Assembly: GCA_014238195.1 (NCBI GenBank)
Contig: JABABO010000229.1
Coordinates: 1-11,670, forward strand
DNA length: 11,670 bases
Direction: 5' to 3'
DNA from: Kordiimonadaceae bacterium
Lineage (GTDB): Bacteria; Pseudomonadota; Alphaproteobacteria; Sphingomonadales; Kordiimonadaceae
The translations under genes and the position numbers were made by a program. Below are positions 1-7,638 of this stretch, piece after piece (positions within the stretch are counted from its first letter, which is position 1; each line of letters begins with the position of its first letter). The notes under the pieces are model-generated. The model saw only the letters and a program-made list of their open reading frames with translations, did no database searches and was not told the origin of the DNA.

Positions 1-2
1 CA

Positions 3-848
3 GCTGCGGAGGCAGACGTCGCACCAGAATTTGGCTGGATTCTGCGCGGTGACCGTGGGCTGGCTTACAGCAATGCGCCGCCGCCAGGCAGCCAGATCAC
101 CGAGGGCACTTGGTGGGAAGAGGACTACACAGGCCCGCCCGAGGTTAGCGTTGGTGTGCGTGAAGCTGCTGGCCTTGGCTTGAAAATTGGCGACCAGATC
201 ACCATGAATATCTTGGGCCGTGACATCACTGCAACGGTACGCAGCCTGCGGGAGATCAATTGGGGCAGCTTTGGCTTTAACTTTGTTTTCATGTTCGACC
301 CCAATACACTCAGCAAAGCCCCACATACCTATATGGCGACCTTAAAAGCAAGCGGCGCGGCGGAAAGTGAAGCCTATACAATGATCATCCGCGACTTTCC
401 CAATGTCACCGCCATTCGCATGAAAGAAGTGATTTCCAGTGTGAACACGATGCTGGGCCAAGTTAACAAGGCAGTGCAAGCCACATCGATGGTCTCGATC
501 ATATCAGGTATATTAGTGCTGGCAGGTGCCATCGCCGCAGGGTTCAGACAACGGGTCTATGAAAGTGTGATTTTAAAAGTGGTTGGTGCGGTGCGCGGTC
601 AAATACTGCGGGCTTATTTGGTGGAATATCTAATGATTGGCGCAGTCACTGCGGCCATTGCCTTAGGGCTGGGTAGCTTAGTGGGTTGGATTGTCGTGAC
701 CGAAGTTTGGGACATGGACTTTAAAATGCTGCCTATGCCTATGATCGTGACCATCGGTTCCGCCTTGTTCATCACTGTGTCTTTAGGGTTACTGAGCAGT
801 GCGCGCGCATTGGCAGTCAAACCCAACGAAGTTTTACGCAGTGAATAA
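3..848 (+). CDS. YbbP-like ABC transporter permease, FtsX family (5' end outside window)
   Basis: The reading frame is open from the left edge to the TAA at 846-848, so this is the C-terminal 281 residues of a larger protein; the in-frame GTG at 156 is internal. The visible start (RGDRGLAYSNAPPPG, then a TWW-x10-VSVG stretch and the GLKIGDQ motif) matches the periplasmic part of the YbbP permeases. Three hydrophobic segments follow, at about 486-550, 620-700 and 735-800, as in the last three helices of an FtsX-like domain, and the protein ends in KPNEVLRSE, typical of this family. YbbP works with the ATPase YbbA in the inner membrane; in many proteobacteria they sit beside the TesA lysophospholipase, and the substrate is uncertain. 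The ATPase would be expected to the left of the window. The family call is firm; the transported molecule cannot be told. Confidence 0.9.
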   Translation, partial: AAEADVAPEFGWILRGDRGLAYSNAPPPGSQITEGTWWEEDYTGPPEVSVGVREAAGLGLKIGDQITMNILGRDITATVRSLREINWGSFGFNFVFMFDPNTLSKAPHTYMATLKASGAAESEAYTMIIRDFPNVTAIRMKEVISSVNTMLGQVNKAVQATSMVSIISGILVLAGAIAAGFRQRVYESVILKVVGAVRGQILRAYLVEYLMIGAVTAAIALGLGSLVGWIVVTEVWDMDFKMLPMPMIVTIGSALFITVSLGLLSSARALAVKPNEVLRSE

Positions 849-900
849 GGCTGCTGAATGGCAATAGTCGTGTTAATCGGATGAATAAACGCAATTGATA

Positions 901-929
901 TTGAAATTTCTAGGAAAAACCCTCATATT
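901..929 (+). promoter_or_regulatory. Candidate promoter for the Bax-inhibitor-1 family gene
   Basis: TTGAAA (901-906) is followed after 17 bases by CATATT (924-929), which fits a sigma-70 type promoter at five and four of six positions. It lies 44 bases before the chosen ATG. An overlapping imperfect stem (915-926 with 944-953, two-base bulge, then a run of five T) could instead be a weak terminator for the upstream permease gene. Neither reading is proven. Confidence 0.3.
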
Positions 930-972
930 AATATAAATGCCTAATGAGTTTTTACTAAATTGGAGGATAAAC

Positions 973-1689
973 ATGGCGAACCGTTTTGAGACAGCCTACC
1001 GCGCATCACCAGCGGCTGGCACAACTGAATTTGATGCTGGGCTGCGGGCCTATATGCTGAAAGTCTATAATTATATGGCATCTGGTGTGCTGCTAACGGG
1101 CATTGTGGCCATGTTAGTCAGCCAAAGCCCTGTGTTACAAAGTGCGATTTTTGGTGGGCCACAAGCGTTTCTTGTGATGTTAGCGCCGTTTGCTTTCATC
1201 ATGGTGATGAGCTTTGGCATTAACAAGCTTTCTGCAAGCGCCCTGCAAACCACCTTTTGGGCCTTTGCCGCTGTTATGGGCCTGTCGCTGAGCACGGTAT
1301 TGCTGGCCTACACGGGCGAAAGCGTCGCGCGGACGTTCTTTATCACTGCGGCGTCCTTTGGTGCGCTCAGCCTTTATGGTTACACAACAAAGAAAGACCT
1401 ATCAGGCATGGGAACCTTCCTGATGATGGGCGTGTTTGGTTTGATTATCGCGATGATCGTCAATATATTTTTAGGGTCCAGCATGATGCAATTTATCATC
1501 AGTGTTTTGGGCGTGTTGATTTTTGCGGGCCTGACCGCCTATGACACCCAAAAAATCAAGCACAGCTATGCGATGATGGCCAATGGTGAAATGATGCAAA
1601 AAGGCGCAATTATGGGGGCGCTTAACCTGTATCTTGATTTTGTCAACCTGTTCACCTTTTTGCTCAGCTTTTTGGGCAACCGTGAATGA
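973..1689 (+). CDS. Bax inhibitor-1/YccA family integral membrane protein
   Basis: The ATG at 973 is preferred over the in-frame ATG at 937 because a perfect GGAGG (962-966) stands six bases before it; the longer form would bury this site inside the gene. The product has 238 residues, the usual length of the family, with a short polar N-terminus and about seven hydrophobic helices. Family hallmarks include the N-terminal stretch DAGLRAYMLKVYNYMASG, the AYDTQKIK motif in the second-to-last helix region and LYLDFVNLF in the last helix. Asp191 (in YDTQ) and Asp222 (in LYLD) resemble the acidic pair that forms the pH-sensitive calcium gate in the Bacillus homologue YetJ. The bacterial proteins are thought to be calcium-leak channels or to bind membrane proteases such as FtsH (YccA in E. 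coli). It appears to be a single-gene unit, with a candidate promoter upstream and a terminator downstream. Confidence 0.93.
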   Translation: MANRFETAYRASPAAGTTEFDAGLRAYMLKVYNYMASGVLLTGIVAMLVSQSPVLQSAIFGGPQAFLVMLAPFAFIMVMSFGINKLSASALQTTFWAFAAVMGLSLSTVLLAYTGESVARTFFITAASFGALSLYGYTTKKDLSGMGTFLMMGVFGLIIAMIVNIFLGSSMMQFIISVLGVLIFAGLTAYDTQKIKHSYAMMANGEMMQKGAIMGALNLYLDFVNLFTFLLSFLGNRE

Positions 1690-1724
1690 TTGATTGTTAA
1701 TCTTTCAAGCATTTCAGAATAATC

Positions 1725-1759
1725 ATGCGCGTAATAGAATTTGTTACGCGCATTTTTTT
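1725..1759 (+). terminator. Rho-independent terminator of the Bax-inhibitor-1 family gene
   Basis: ATGCGCGTAA (1725-1734) pairs perfectly with TTACGCGCAT (1744-1753) around a nine-base loop and runs straight into seven T (1753-1759). It starts 35 bases after the stop codon. Confidence 0.85.
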
Positions 1760-1871
1760 GTCTCAAATCCTTTGTGGGACCAGCCTTTAAACACCACCCT
1801 AATATGACAAGCTGAGGGTGTTCCCTGTTGGCTGATCTCAAATCAAAAGACCTAGCGTAGAAACTAAACTT

Positions 1872-1909
1872 AAAAATCGGTAAAAGCGGACACATTTTTG
1901 CCGATTTTT
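1872..1909 (+). terminator. Orphan terminator-like hairpin in the intergenic region
   Basis: Positions 1872-1885 pair with 1896-1909 over 14 base pairs (one G-U pair), with a ten-base loop and a terminal run of five T; the core is ATCGG/CCGAT. No gene lies between it and the previous terminator. It may end a small unannotated transcript, act in both directions (the 5' arm is A-rich), or form part of the leader region of the RTX gene. Confidence 0.4.
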
Positions 1910-1988
1910 GCCTTTAAAAAAGCCTTTGATAAGCATATGACTAACGCAACATAAGCTTTTGCTTTTGTTCTTTAAGGTTATACAGGGC

Positions 1989-2016
1989 TTGACAGCACGA
2001 TTCAGTCCTATAGTCT
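1989..2016 (+). promoter_or_regulatory. Candidate promoter for the RTX gene
   Basis: A perfect TTGACA (1989-1994) is followed by TATAGT (2009-2014, spacing only 14) or TAGTCT (2011-2016, spacing 16). The -35 box is strong but the spacing is short, so the exact -10 box is unsure. It would give a leader of about 80 to 90 bases. Confidence 0.35.
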
Positions 2017-2105
2017 GTGCTTGAAAAATATTGCCATTTTAGGCAAAGATGATAATTTAGTGCATATATTACAAAACGTTAGATGCATATTACAAGGGGT
2101 TTATC

Positions 2106-5100
2106 ATGACTGCGGATATTACTAACTCAGGCTCTGGTGCGGCAATATATATTGAAGATGGTTCAGCGGTTCAGGTTTTTAACGGGTTTCAAGTGACTGT
2201 ACCTGATACAGGCTATACACAATTAATTTTCACCGTTACGAACATCAGCACGGATGGCACTGTTAACGGCGATAATGACACGATTGTTATCGGCGGCAAG
2301 TCAACCACGCTTGAAAATCTCAGCACGACAACGGGCGGCACAAACGGCACCGCAGCATCCGTCATATCAGGGACAACGGCAACAGTCACGCTCACATGGG
2401 CATCAGGTATTAGTGATGCTGAGCTGGCTAACATCATGATGTCACTGACTTACGCCCGCGCGGGTGATGACTTTTCTGGTGTAACTGAACCTGTTTTTAC
2501 GATTACCAGTATAACCGATAATGCAAGTACCGAAACAGGACCATTCACTGATACCAGCCCTGATTCAACAATCAGCTTTACGGATGTTAATGATGCCCCC
2601 ACGTTAACAACGGGGGAGGATGGTAGCGCTGATTTTTTCGAAGGTAATACTGACTTGTCTGTGTTTACTGGCACAGATGTTGATCTGGTTGAAACGACGG
2701 GTAACAATGTTGATGAACTTATCATCACTATTACAGGCGTTGAAGACGGAATCTTAGAATCGCTGACGATTGATGGTGCAGTCATTGAACTCGTATCACA
2801 TGGGGATACAGACACCACCAATTTTGATAGCTACAATGTCTCAGGTGGCTCGACGACGACCATTACGCTTTCAGGCGGTGCCGTGACCGTAGCTGAACTG
2901 GTTACAATCATTGACGGCATCGCTTATAATAATGCCAGTCAAAACCCTACCACAGGCACCCGTACGGTTACAATCACCAGCATAACCGATGATGGCGGCA
3001 CAGCTAATGGCGGCGTTGATACCACGGCACTGTCTGGCCAAAATGCGACAATAACGGTTACGGCGGTCAACGATGCCCCCACTTTAACGGCAACAGGTGA
3101 TAGCCCCGCATACACTGAAAATGACGATCCCGTTAGTATATTCAGCGCTACAGATGCTGCTTTAGGCCCTCTTGCTTCCTCCATTGACAGCGAAGAGGTT
3201 GATGAGAATCAGAAAATCACAGAAGTTGAGATTGAGATCACAGGCGTTGAAGATGGCGATCAAGAAATTCTGAACATTGGCGGTAAGGACGTTGAACTTG
3301 TTGATGAGGAAAGTGGGTCAGCGTCAGGGGTGGCCTATGAGGTGGCGGTGACTGGTACGACAGCAACAATTACCATCACGGGCAGCGAAACGGCAACACA
3401 GATAGAAACCCTGATTGATGATCTTACCTATGAACATCTCAGCGACGCTCCTACTGCTGGCGCTCGCGTCGTTACCATTACCAGCATTACTGATGATGGT
3501 GGTACTGAGAATAGTGGTGATAATAATAGTGACCTGACTTTGACTTCAACAATTACTGTAACCGCTGTTACAGATGCGCCGTCACTGACAGGGGTGCAGG
3601 CGATTATCGCCCTAGATGAAGGGGAAGAAGTTAATCTATTCCCCGATGATGTCACAGTGACCGATGGGGATAGCAATACAAATATAGATATCACTTTCGC
3701 AGCGACTGACAGTGGGGTTCTATCAGGCGCTAATAGTGATGGCGTTACTGCTGTTGGTAGCGGGACAAGCACACTGACACTGAATGGGACTGCTGCCAAC
3801 TTTACCACCTATTTTAAAACGGCCAGCAATGTTACATATCAAAATGATACTGACGACCTAACCACCGCAACGGTTACCATCGACACGGATGATAATGACA
3901 CGCCAAATGGAATTGACACCCTTGCGGCTACGATTACCCTGAATTTCACAGGAACCGAAGACGCACCCACCATTTCTGGCCTTGCTGCCAATTTTACCGT
4001 AGATGAAGATGTCCATTCAGATGTTGATTTTGGCAATGATGTTCTCATATCCGACCCTGATACCACAGGTGATCTTACGGTTACCCTAACCGCTGCTGAT
4101 GAGGATGCGATACTTGGTGCGTTCTCATCAGGGAATGTAACAGCAAGCGCCAATGATAATGTTGTAACCCTGACAGGGACTGCGGCTGATTTGAGCGCTT
4201 ATTTTGATACTGAGAGTAATATTCAGTACCTCACCAGCCCTGATAATACAACACCCGACACCATTACCATCGGCTTGAATGATAGCGAAGGCGGCGTAGA
4301 CATTGCAGCCGCAACGGTTATTGTTAATATCGACGATACATCAGGTCGCCCTGATTTTACGGGTGGGGCGTATCTGGACTTGGTCAGCGGCGATGAAACC
4401 TTTGTCGCTGAAACGGTGCAAACCCTATTTGGCAGCTTATATCAAGATGAAGACAGCGATAGTTTCCTTGGAATATTGATTTTAGGGTACCATTCAACCG
4501 ACGATCAAGGTGTGTGGGAATATAGTATTGATAGTGGTGTCACTTGGCTTGAAATTGGTCGACGCAGCGAAAATAATGCCTTGTTCCTTGATACATTAGA
4601 TTTGGTTCGTTTTGTTCCCGCGGATGGCCATACTGGCGCGGCTGGAGCGCGTGAAGTACGGGCGGTAGATGATAGTGCAGTTAGTGATCCAGTCAGCGGG
4701 GATATCATCAACATTAATAATTCCGATGATAACATCGGCACAACGATTTATGCCTTAGGGTATGGTAGCAAATCGGGTTTTGTCAATGATCCCAATTATG
4801 TGCCAGGCAGCAATACGGGTAACAACAATTCCTCAGATGATGATGACGACGATGATGACGACGATGATGCTGATGATGCTGATGACACTGTAGACGCTGG
4901 CGACACTGTTGATGCTGGTGATGGCGCAATACGCGGCACAACAGGGGATGATGACCTTTCAGGCACCTCAGGCGCTGACACCATTTACCCAGGGCCTGAT
5001 GATGAAGGCGATGACACCATCGACGCGGGTGCGGGGAATGACCTGATCGGCGGCGGTGCTGGTAACGACAGCATCGATGCGGGCGCTGGCGAGGATCTGG

Positions 5101-5738
5101 TGTTCGGCGATGCTGGTAATGACACAATCAATGCCAGCGATGGTGACACGGGCAATTCAACTGTCTGGGCCAGCAATGGTGATGATATCATTACCTCGGC
5201 TGGTGGTGACGACAGGCTGGGCGGCGGTGAAGGCAATGATACCATCTCCTCTGGTGGTGGGAACGATGCCTTGTTCGGTGGTGCCACTGGCAATGATAGC
5301 CTGTCTGCTGGCGCTGGTGATGATACCATCTATGCCAACAGTGGGGATGACATCATTGATGGCAGTTCGGGCAGCGATCAAATTTATGGTGGTTCTGGTA
5401 AGGACACTATTGATGCTGGGTCTGGTTCCGACACGGTTTGGGGCGACGCTGATAATGATATTATCACATCAGGCTCTGGCAGTGATGTATTGGTCTTTGC
5501 AAGTGGTCACGGTGATGACTGGATCACCGATTTTGACCACCGTGTTGATACATTGGACCTGAGCGGCACGACAACGAATTTCACCAGCGTGGCCGATGTT
5601 GTGGCCGCTTCGGAAGATACAACACTGGCAAATAAAGACGGTGTGTTTATTCGAACAGGCGGCGGCGATACGATCTTTTTAGAAGGTCTGGAACTCACCG
5701 ACTTCAGTATCGGCGTGTTCATTTTTGAGCAGTCCTAA
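2106..5738 (+). CDS. Large RTX repeat protein, probably a type I-secreted adhesin
   Basis: The 1210-residue product starts at an ATG six bases after AGGGG (2095-2099). It has no N-terminal signal peptide. Residues 1 to about 490 hold three related units of about 160 residues, each with a TITSITD stretch and ending in NDAP or TDAP (160-165, 320-325, 487-492). Residues about 492-745 hold two shorter units of another class. A divergent unit at about 750-870 carries WEYSIDSGVTW (804-814) and RFVP. Eleven Asp residues (911-921) and further DD/DAG repeats lead into an RTX calcium-binding array (944 to about 1130) of GGxGxD-type nonapeptides. The C-terminus (DVLVFASGHGDDWITDF to FIFEQS) resembles the folding cap and uncleaved secretion signal of type I substrates. 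Such proteins fold outside the cell on binding calcium and often act in adhesion. No LapA-like retention module and no transporter genes are seen, so release rather than anchoring is my guess. It is transcribed alone. Confidence 0.88.
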   Translation: MTADITNSGSGAAIYIEDGSAVQVFNGFQVTVPDTGYTQLIFTVTNISTDGTVNGDNDTIVIGGKSTTLENLSTTTGGTNGTAASVISGTTATVTLTWASGISDAELANIMMSLTYARAGDDFSGVTEPVFTITSITDNASTETGPFTDTSPDSTISFTDVNDAPTLTTGEDGSADFFEGNTDLSVFTGTDVDLVETTGNNVDELIITITGVEDGILESLTIDGAVIELVSHGDTDTTNFDSYNVSGGSTTTITLSGGAVTVAELVTIIDGIAYNNASQNPTTGTRTVTITSITDDGGTANGGVDTTALSGQNATITVTAVNDAPTLTATGDSPAYTENDDPVSIFSATDAALGPLASSIDSEEVDENQKITEVEIEITGVEDGDQEILNIGGKDVELVDEESGSASGVAYEVAVTGTTATITITGSETATQIETLIDDLTYEHLSDAPTAGARVVTITSITDDGGTENSGDNNSDLTLTSTITVTAVTDAPSLTGVQAIIALDEGEEVNLFPDDVTVTDGDSNTNIDITFAATDSGVLSGANSDGVTAVGSGTSTLTLNGTAANFTTYFKTASNVTYQNDTDDLTTATVTIDTDDNDTPNGIDTLAATITLNFTGTEDAPTISGLAANFTVDEDVHSDVDFGNDVLISDPDTTGDLTVTLTAADEDAILGAFSSGNVTASANDNVVTLTGTAADLSAYFDTESNIQYLTSPDNTTPDTITIGLNDSEGGVDIAAATVIVNIDDTSGRPDFTGGAYLDLVSGDETFVAETVQTLFGSLYQDEDSDSFLGILILGYHSTDDQGVWEYSIDSGVTWLEIGRRSENNALFLDTLDLVRFVPADGHTGAAGAREVRAVDDSAVSDPVSGDIININNSDDNIGTTIYALGYGSKSGFVNDPNYVPGSNTGNNNSSDDDDDDDDDDDADDADDTVDAGDTVDAGDGAIRGTTGDDDLSGTSGADTIYPGPDDEGDDTIDAGAGNDLIGGGAGNDSIDAGAGEDLVFGDAGNDTINASDGDTGNSTVWASNGDDIITSAGGDDRLGGGEGNDTISSGGGNDALFGGATGNDSLSAGAGDDTIYANSGDDIIDGSSGSDQIYGGSGKDTIDAGSGSDTVWGDADNDIITSGSGSDVLVFASGHGDDWITDFDHRVDTLDLSGTTTNFTSVADVVAASEDTTLANKDGVFIRTGGGDTIFLEGLELTDFSIGVFIFEQS
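4836..4898 (+). repeat. GAT/GAC codon tract encoding the poly-Asp linker
   Basis: Eleven successive Asp codons (4836-4868) mix GAT and GAC in short blocks, followed by a looser run of two-Asp-one-Ala codons and Asp-rich codons. The tract separates the Ig-like part of the protein from the RTX array. It is a trinucleotide repeat that could change length without shifting the frame; the acidic stretch may bind calcium or serve as a flexible spacer. Confidence 0.75.
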
Positions 5739-5758
5739 AAATACCACAGGAACAAAAG

Positions 5759-5784
5759 AAACGGGCTTTGCTGGCCCGTTTTTT
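5759..5784 (+). terminator. Rho-independent terminator of the RTX gene
   Basis: AAACGGGC (5759-5766) pairs perfectly with GCCCGTTT (5774-5781) around a seven-base loop, followed by T to 5784. It lies 20 bases after the stop codon and 15 bases before repeat element A. Confidence 0.9.
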
Positions 5785-5799
5785 ATTAAACTCCCTTAA

Positions 5800-5905
5800 T
5801 ATAGCCAAATGCGGTGAATATTGATCACCACAATTGGCTATAAGTCTTCGTGTCGGTTCGACTTATCAATAAATAATGAAATCATTATTCATTGGTCTCG
5901 CTATA
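5800..5905 (-). repeat. Repeat element copy A (106 bases, reverse orientation)
   Basis: Read on the minus strand this starts TATAGCGAGACC and ends ATTTGGCTATA, exactly as in copy B, from which it differs at 7 of 106 positions by my alignment. It holds two hairpins. One is AT-rich: 5867-5879 pairs with 5882-5894 with one mismatch or wobble. The other lies at 5800-5842, where an outer stem ATAGCCAA/TTGGCTAT and an inner stem GGTGA/TCACC are separated by unpaired bases. No open reading frame is present. It begins just after the RTX terminator. Confidence 0.9.
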
Positions 5906-5976
5906 TAAAGTCTGATACCCTTTGCCTGAACCATGAGGGAAATTATGCCCATTCGGTAAAAATGGCTTAGCGAATT

Positions 5977-6110
5977 TCCGTTATTTGATCAGTATTTGGT
6001 GATTTTCACATGGCTGAAACGCTTGCTGTATGGCGCTTTGCGCGACTTATTTGATTAAGCATAAAAACTGGCACACGCCCTGCAATGAAGTGATCAAACC
6101 AAATAACGGA
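5977..6110 (+). promoter_or_regulatory. Inverted repeat in the leader of the 74-residue gene, overlapping its ribosome binding site
   Basis: TCCGTTATTTGATCA (5977-5991) is complementary to 6091-6110, apart from a five-base insertion (about CCAAA) in the right arm. The right arm contains the GGA of the GGAG ribosome binding site at 6108-6111. If the upstream arm is transcribed, pairing would cover this site. About 100 bases lie between the arms, including a small GCGC/GCGC hairpin (6033-6043). It could be an RNA switch, a thermosensor or a pair of operator sites; I recognise no known riboswitch. Confidence 0.4.
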
Positions 6111-6118
6111 GCACACCC

Positions 6119-6343
6119 ATGCAACAGCCATTGCCTTTTGATACATCAATTTATTATTCCTATGTCGCTGATAACATGCTGAAAAATTTGGGCGAAAAAG
6201 CCTTGATCTATGCGGATGAAGCCCTTGTGAAAATGCGGTCACTGGGCGATGATGAAGGCTTAGATATATGGATGAATATCCATGAGCACCTCACGATCAA
6301 GGCATGCAGTAAATTGCGACCAGCACATATAACGGTGCATTAA
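6119..6343 (+). CDS. Small protein of unknown function, 74 residues
   Basis: An ATG stands seven bases after GGAG (6108-6111), which supports a real gene. The product is soluble-looking, with no signal peptide or membrane segment. Residues 10-60 read as two or three amphipathic helices (YYSYVADNMLKNLGEKALIYADEALVKMRSLGDD is spread over 12-45), followed by EGLDIWMNIHEHLTIKA, and a short tail rich in basic residues and His. The pattern of Ala, Leu and acidic residues is that of a folded helical protein, but I cannot name a family or function. It is the only gene between the inverted repeat elements A and B. It has no clear promoter and no terminator of its own, unless the element B hairpins serve as one. 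The inverted repeat around its ribosome binding site suggests regulated translation. Confidence 0.72.
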   Translation: MQQPLPFDTSIYYSYVADNMLKNLGEKALIYADEALVKMRSLGDDEGLDIWMNIHEHLTIKACSKLRPAHITVH

Positions 6344-6365
6344 AATTTCGGGTCATCTGGGCTTG

Positions 6366-6471
6366 TATAGCGAGACCAATGAATAATGAGATCATTATTT
6401 ATTGATAAGTCGAACCGATACAAAGACTTATAGCCAAATAAGGTGATCAATATTCACCGCATTTGGCTATA
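6366..6471 (+). repeat. Repeat element copy B (106 bases, forward orientation)
   Basis: It runs from TATAGCGAGACC to GGCTATA. Hairpin one is CAATGAATAATGA, a short loop, then its near-complement ending TTATTG (6378-6404). Hairpin two (6429-6471) has an outer stem TATAGCCAAAT/ATTTGGCTATA with 11 perfect pairs, two unpaired bases on each side, then GGTGA/TCACC. It lies 22 bases after the stop of the 74-residue gene and 90 bases before the TusA-family gene. Confidence 0.9.
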
Positions 6472-6561
6472 TGATCTGTTTTCTGTTAAAAGCACATTGC
6501 GTTAACCCACTGTTGAGGGTTATTGAATATGCTACACAGATAAACAGATTGAGCGAGCAGT

Positions 6562-6834
6562 ATGAGTTTAGAGAAAAACTTAGCGGCCTATGACACACAA
6601 TTAGACACAACGGGACTATTGTGCCCGATGCCTGTGTTGCGGGCGCGGCGTAAGTTATCTGAACTTTCAGAAGGTACAATATTGCAGGTTATTGCCAGCG
6701 ATGAAGCCTCGATCCATGATATGCCAGCCTTTTGCCATATGGCAGGCCATCATTTGATTTTTGCAGCCGAAGAAGGCGGTATATATTATTTTAATATCCG
6801 CACAGGCGTGACCAAAGAAACGAAAGCAGACTAA
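6562..6834 (+). CDS. TusA/SirA family sulfur carrier protein
   Basis: The 90-residue product has the family length and the signature LLCPMPVLRARRKL, in which Cys21 of the CPxP motif is the persulfide-carrying residue. The later segments GTILQVIASDEASIHDMPAFCHMAGH and the C-terminal strand YYFNIRT match the two-layer alpha/beta fold of the family. TusA proteins accept sulfur from cysteine desulfurases and pass it to tRNA thiolation, or in other bacteria to sulfur oxidation and molybdenum cofactor pathways. Which of these applies is not shown; it could be a paralogue, so I give no symbol. The start at 6562 has only a weak purine-rich site (GAG at 6551-6553 or 6555-6557). Its stop codon is six bases from the stop of the convergent gene, with no terminator between them. 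The neighbouring exporter genes support a sulfur-related role. Confidence 0.9.
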   Translation: MSLEKNLAAYDTQLDTTGLLCPMPVLRARRKLSELSEGTILQVIASDEASIHDMPAFCHMAGHHLIFAAEEGGIYYFNIRTGVTKETKAD

Positions 6835-6840
6835 GCTTAT

Positions 6841-7638
6841 TTACTTTTTCCCGCCCAGCACACCCGCTAACCAACCCGCGACTAACGCAATAAAGACGGC
6901 AAAAAGCCCATACAGAAACGGCGAATTATGCGCAAAAGTATAAACCGCGCGCTCGAAGCCTTCTTTATCGACTTCTAATGTGATCCTGTCACGCGCTAAT
7001 TGCTGACCATTTTTAAAGACATAAGCATCAACGCTAAATTCCCCCACCGGCACATTTGCAGGCAGGCGCACATTGGTGCGGAACAGTCCTTCGCCAATTA
7101 TGATGACGGTGTCTTGTTCTTGTCGGTACAGCTCTTGCTGGGTTCGTAAGCGGTTTAAGGCATCTTTGTAGCTGGCAAGGTCTTGGCCTGCTGTCTCTCG
7201 CCCATCGGTAAATAAAGATAAATTGTTAAACCCAATCCCTGCGGCATGAAAAGCTTCGCCAGCCGCGATGTCCTTTAATGGGCGTGATGCCGCAACGGCA
7301 TAATACCCTGGCACAGACGGAAATGTCAGCGATTCACGGTTTACCCAAATGGGGCCTACCTTTTCTTTCATGCGCACCACAGCCGTGTCCTCAGGGCCTT
7401 TGACAACAATCACGACATCGAAATCATCGTCTTCTACAGCCACACCGTCCACCGTTAAATTATGGCCAACAGCCCCAAATAAAATCAGATCAGCCCCGTC
7501 AAAGCTGTAGCGTATACCGATACGTTTTTCTGAAAGGTCTGTTACAAGCGCTTGAGCCGCTGACGCAAAAACAAGCACAGAAGCAAGCACAGAAAACACA
7601 GCAACAAACGCACGAAGATATTTGCGGGACCACACCAT
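6841..7638 (-). CDS. TIGR02186 family membrane-anchored protein
   Basis: The 265-residue product has a signal-like N-terminus (basic residues 5-9, hydrophobic core 10-26, a likely cut or anchor near AQA at 28-30), a mostly beta-rich extracytoplasmic domain, and one C-terminal membrane helix at about 241-262 ending GGKK. Family features are PIWVNRESLTFPSVPGYYAVAAS (around 97-118) and the AHNSPFLYGLFAVFIALVAGWL tail. I chose the ATG at 7638, whose first base overlaps the exporter stop codon (TGATG); a TTG one codon earlier would also be possible. The overlap implies translational coupling to the TauE/SafE gene. The family is described as an alphaproteobacterial transmembrane protein usually next to this type of exporter; its role is unknown, perhaps an accessory or periplasmic subunit. 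Confidence 0.88.
   Translation of the reverse strand: MVWSRKYLRAFVAVFSVLASVLVFASAAQALVTDLSEKRIGIRYSFDGADLILFGAVGHNLTVDGVAVEDDDFDVVIVVKGPEDTAVVRMKEKVGPIWVNRESLTFPSVPGYYAVAASRPLKDIAAGEAFHAAGIGFNNLSLFTDGRETAGQDLASYKDALNRLRTQQELYRQEQDTVIIIGEGLFRTNVRLPANVPVGEFSVDAYVFKNGQQLARDRITLEVDKEGFERAVYTFAHNSPFLYGLFAVFIALVAGWLAGVLGGKK

Larger units (their letters stand above)
1690..2105. other. Intergenic region of 416 bases before the RTX gene
   Basis: Apart from the terminator at 1725-1759, the hairpin at 1872-1909 and the candidate promoter at 1989-2016, I see no gene here. The minus-strand open frame that reaches in from 1566 overlaps the membrane protein gene and has no family features. A weak inverted repeat, CACCCT (1795-1800) with AGGGTG (1815-1820), is noted but unassigned. 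The RTX gene has its own ribosome binding site, AGGGG, at 2095-2099. Confidence 0.6.
5800..6471. mobile_element. Possible composite unit: inverted elements A and B around a small gene
   Basis: Copies A and B are 106 bases each, in opposite orientation, with about 93% identity by my count. They bracket a 460-base segment (5906-6365) with one gene and its leader. The whole unit begins TATAGCCAAAT and ends ATTTGGCTATA. This is the layout of a composite element or an invertible cassette, but there is no transposase or recombinase here and two independent insertions would look the same. Confidence 0.35.

Noticed and set aside
1566..1895. Minus-strand open frame of 109 codons
   Set aside because: It overlaps the end of the membrane protein gene and its terminator, has no family features and no ribosome binding site that I can see.
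4783..5127. Minus-strand open frame rich in His and Arg
   Set aside because: It is the mirror of the Asp/Gly codons of the RTX gene, not an independent metal-binding protein.
5977..6110. The inverted repeat as terminal repeats of an insertion sequence
   Set aside because: Only about 100 bases lie between the arms, there is no coding capacity and no target duplication is seen; a leader structure fits the position better.
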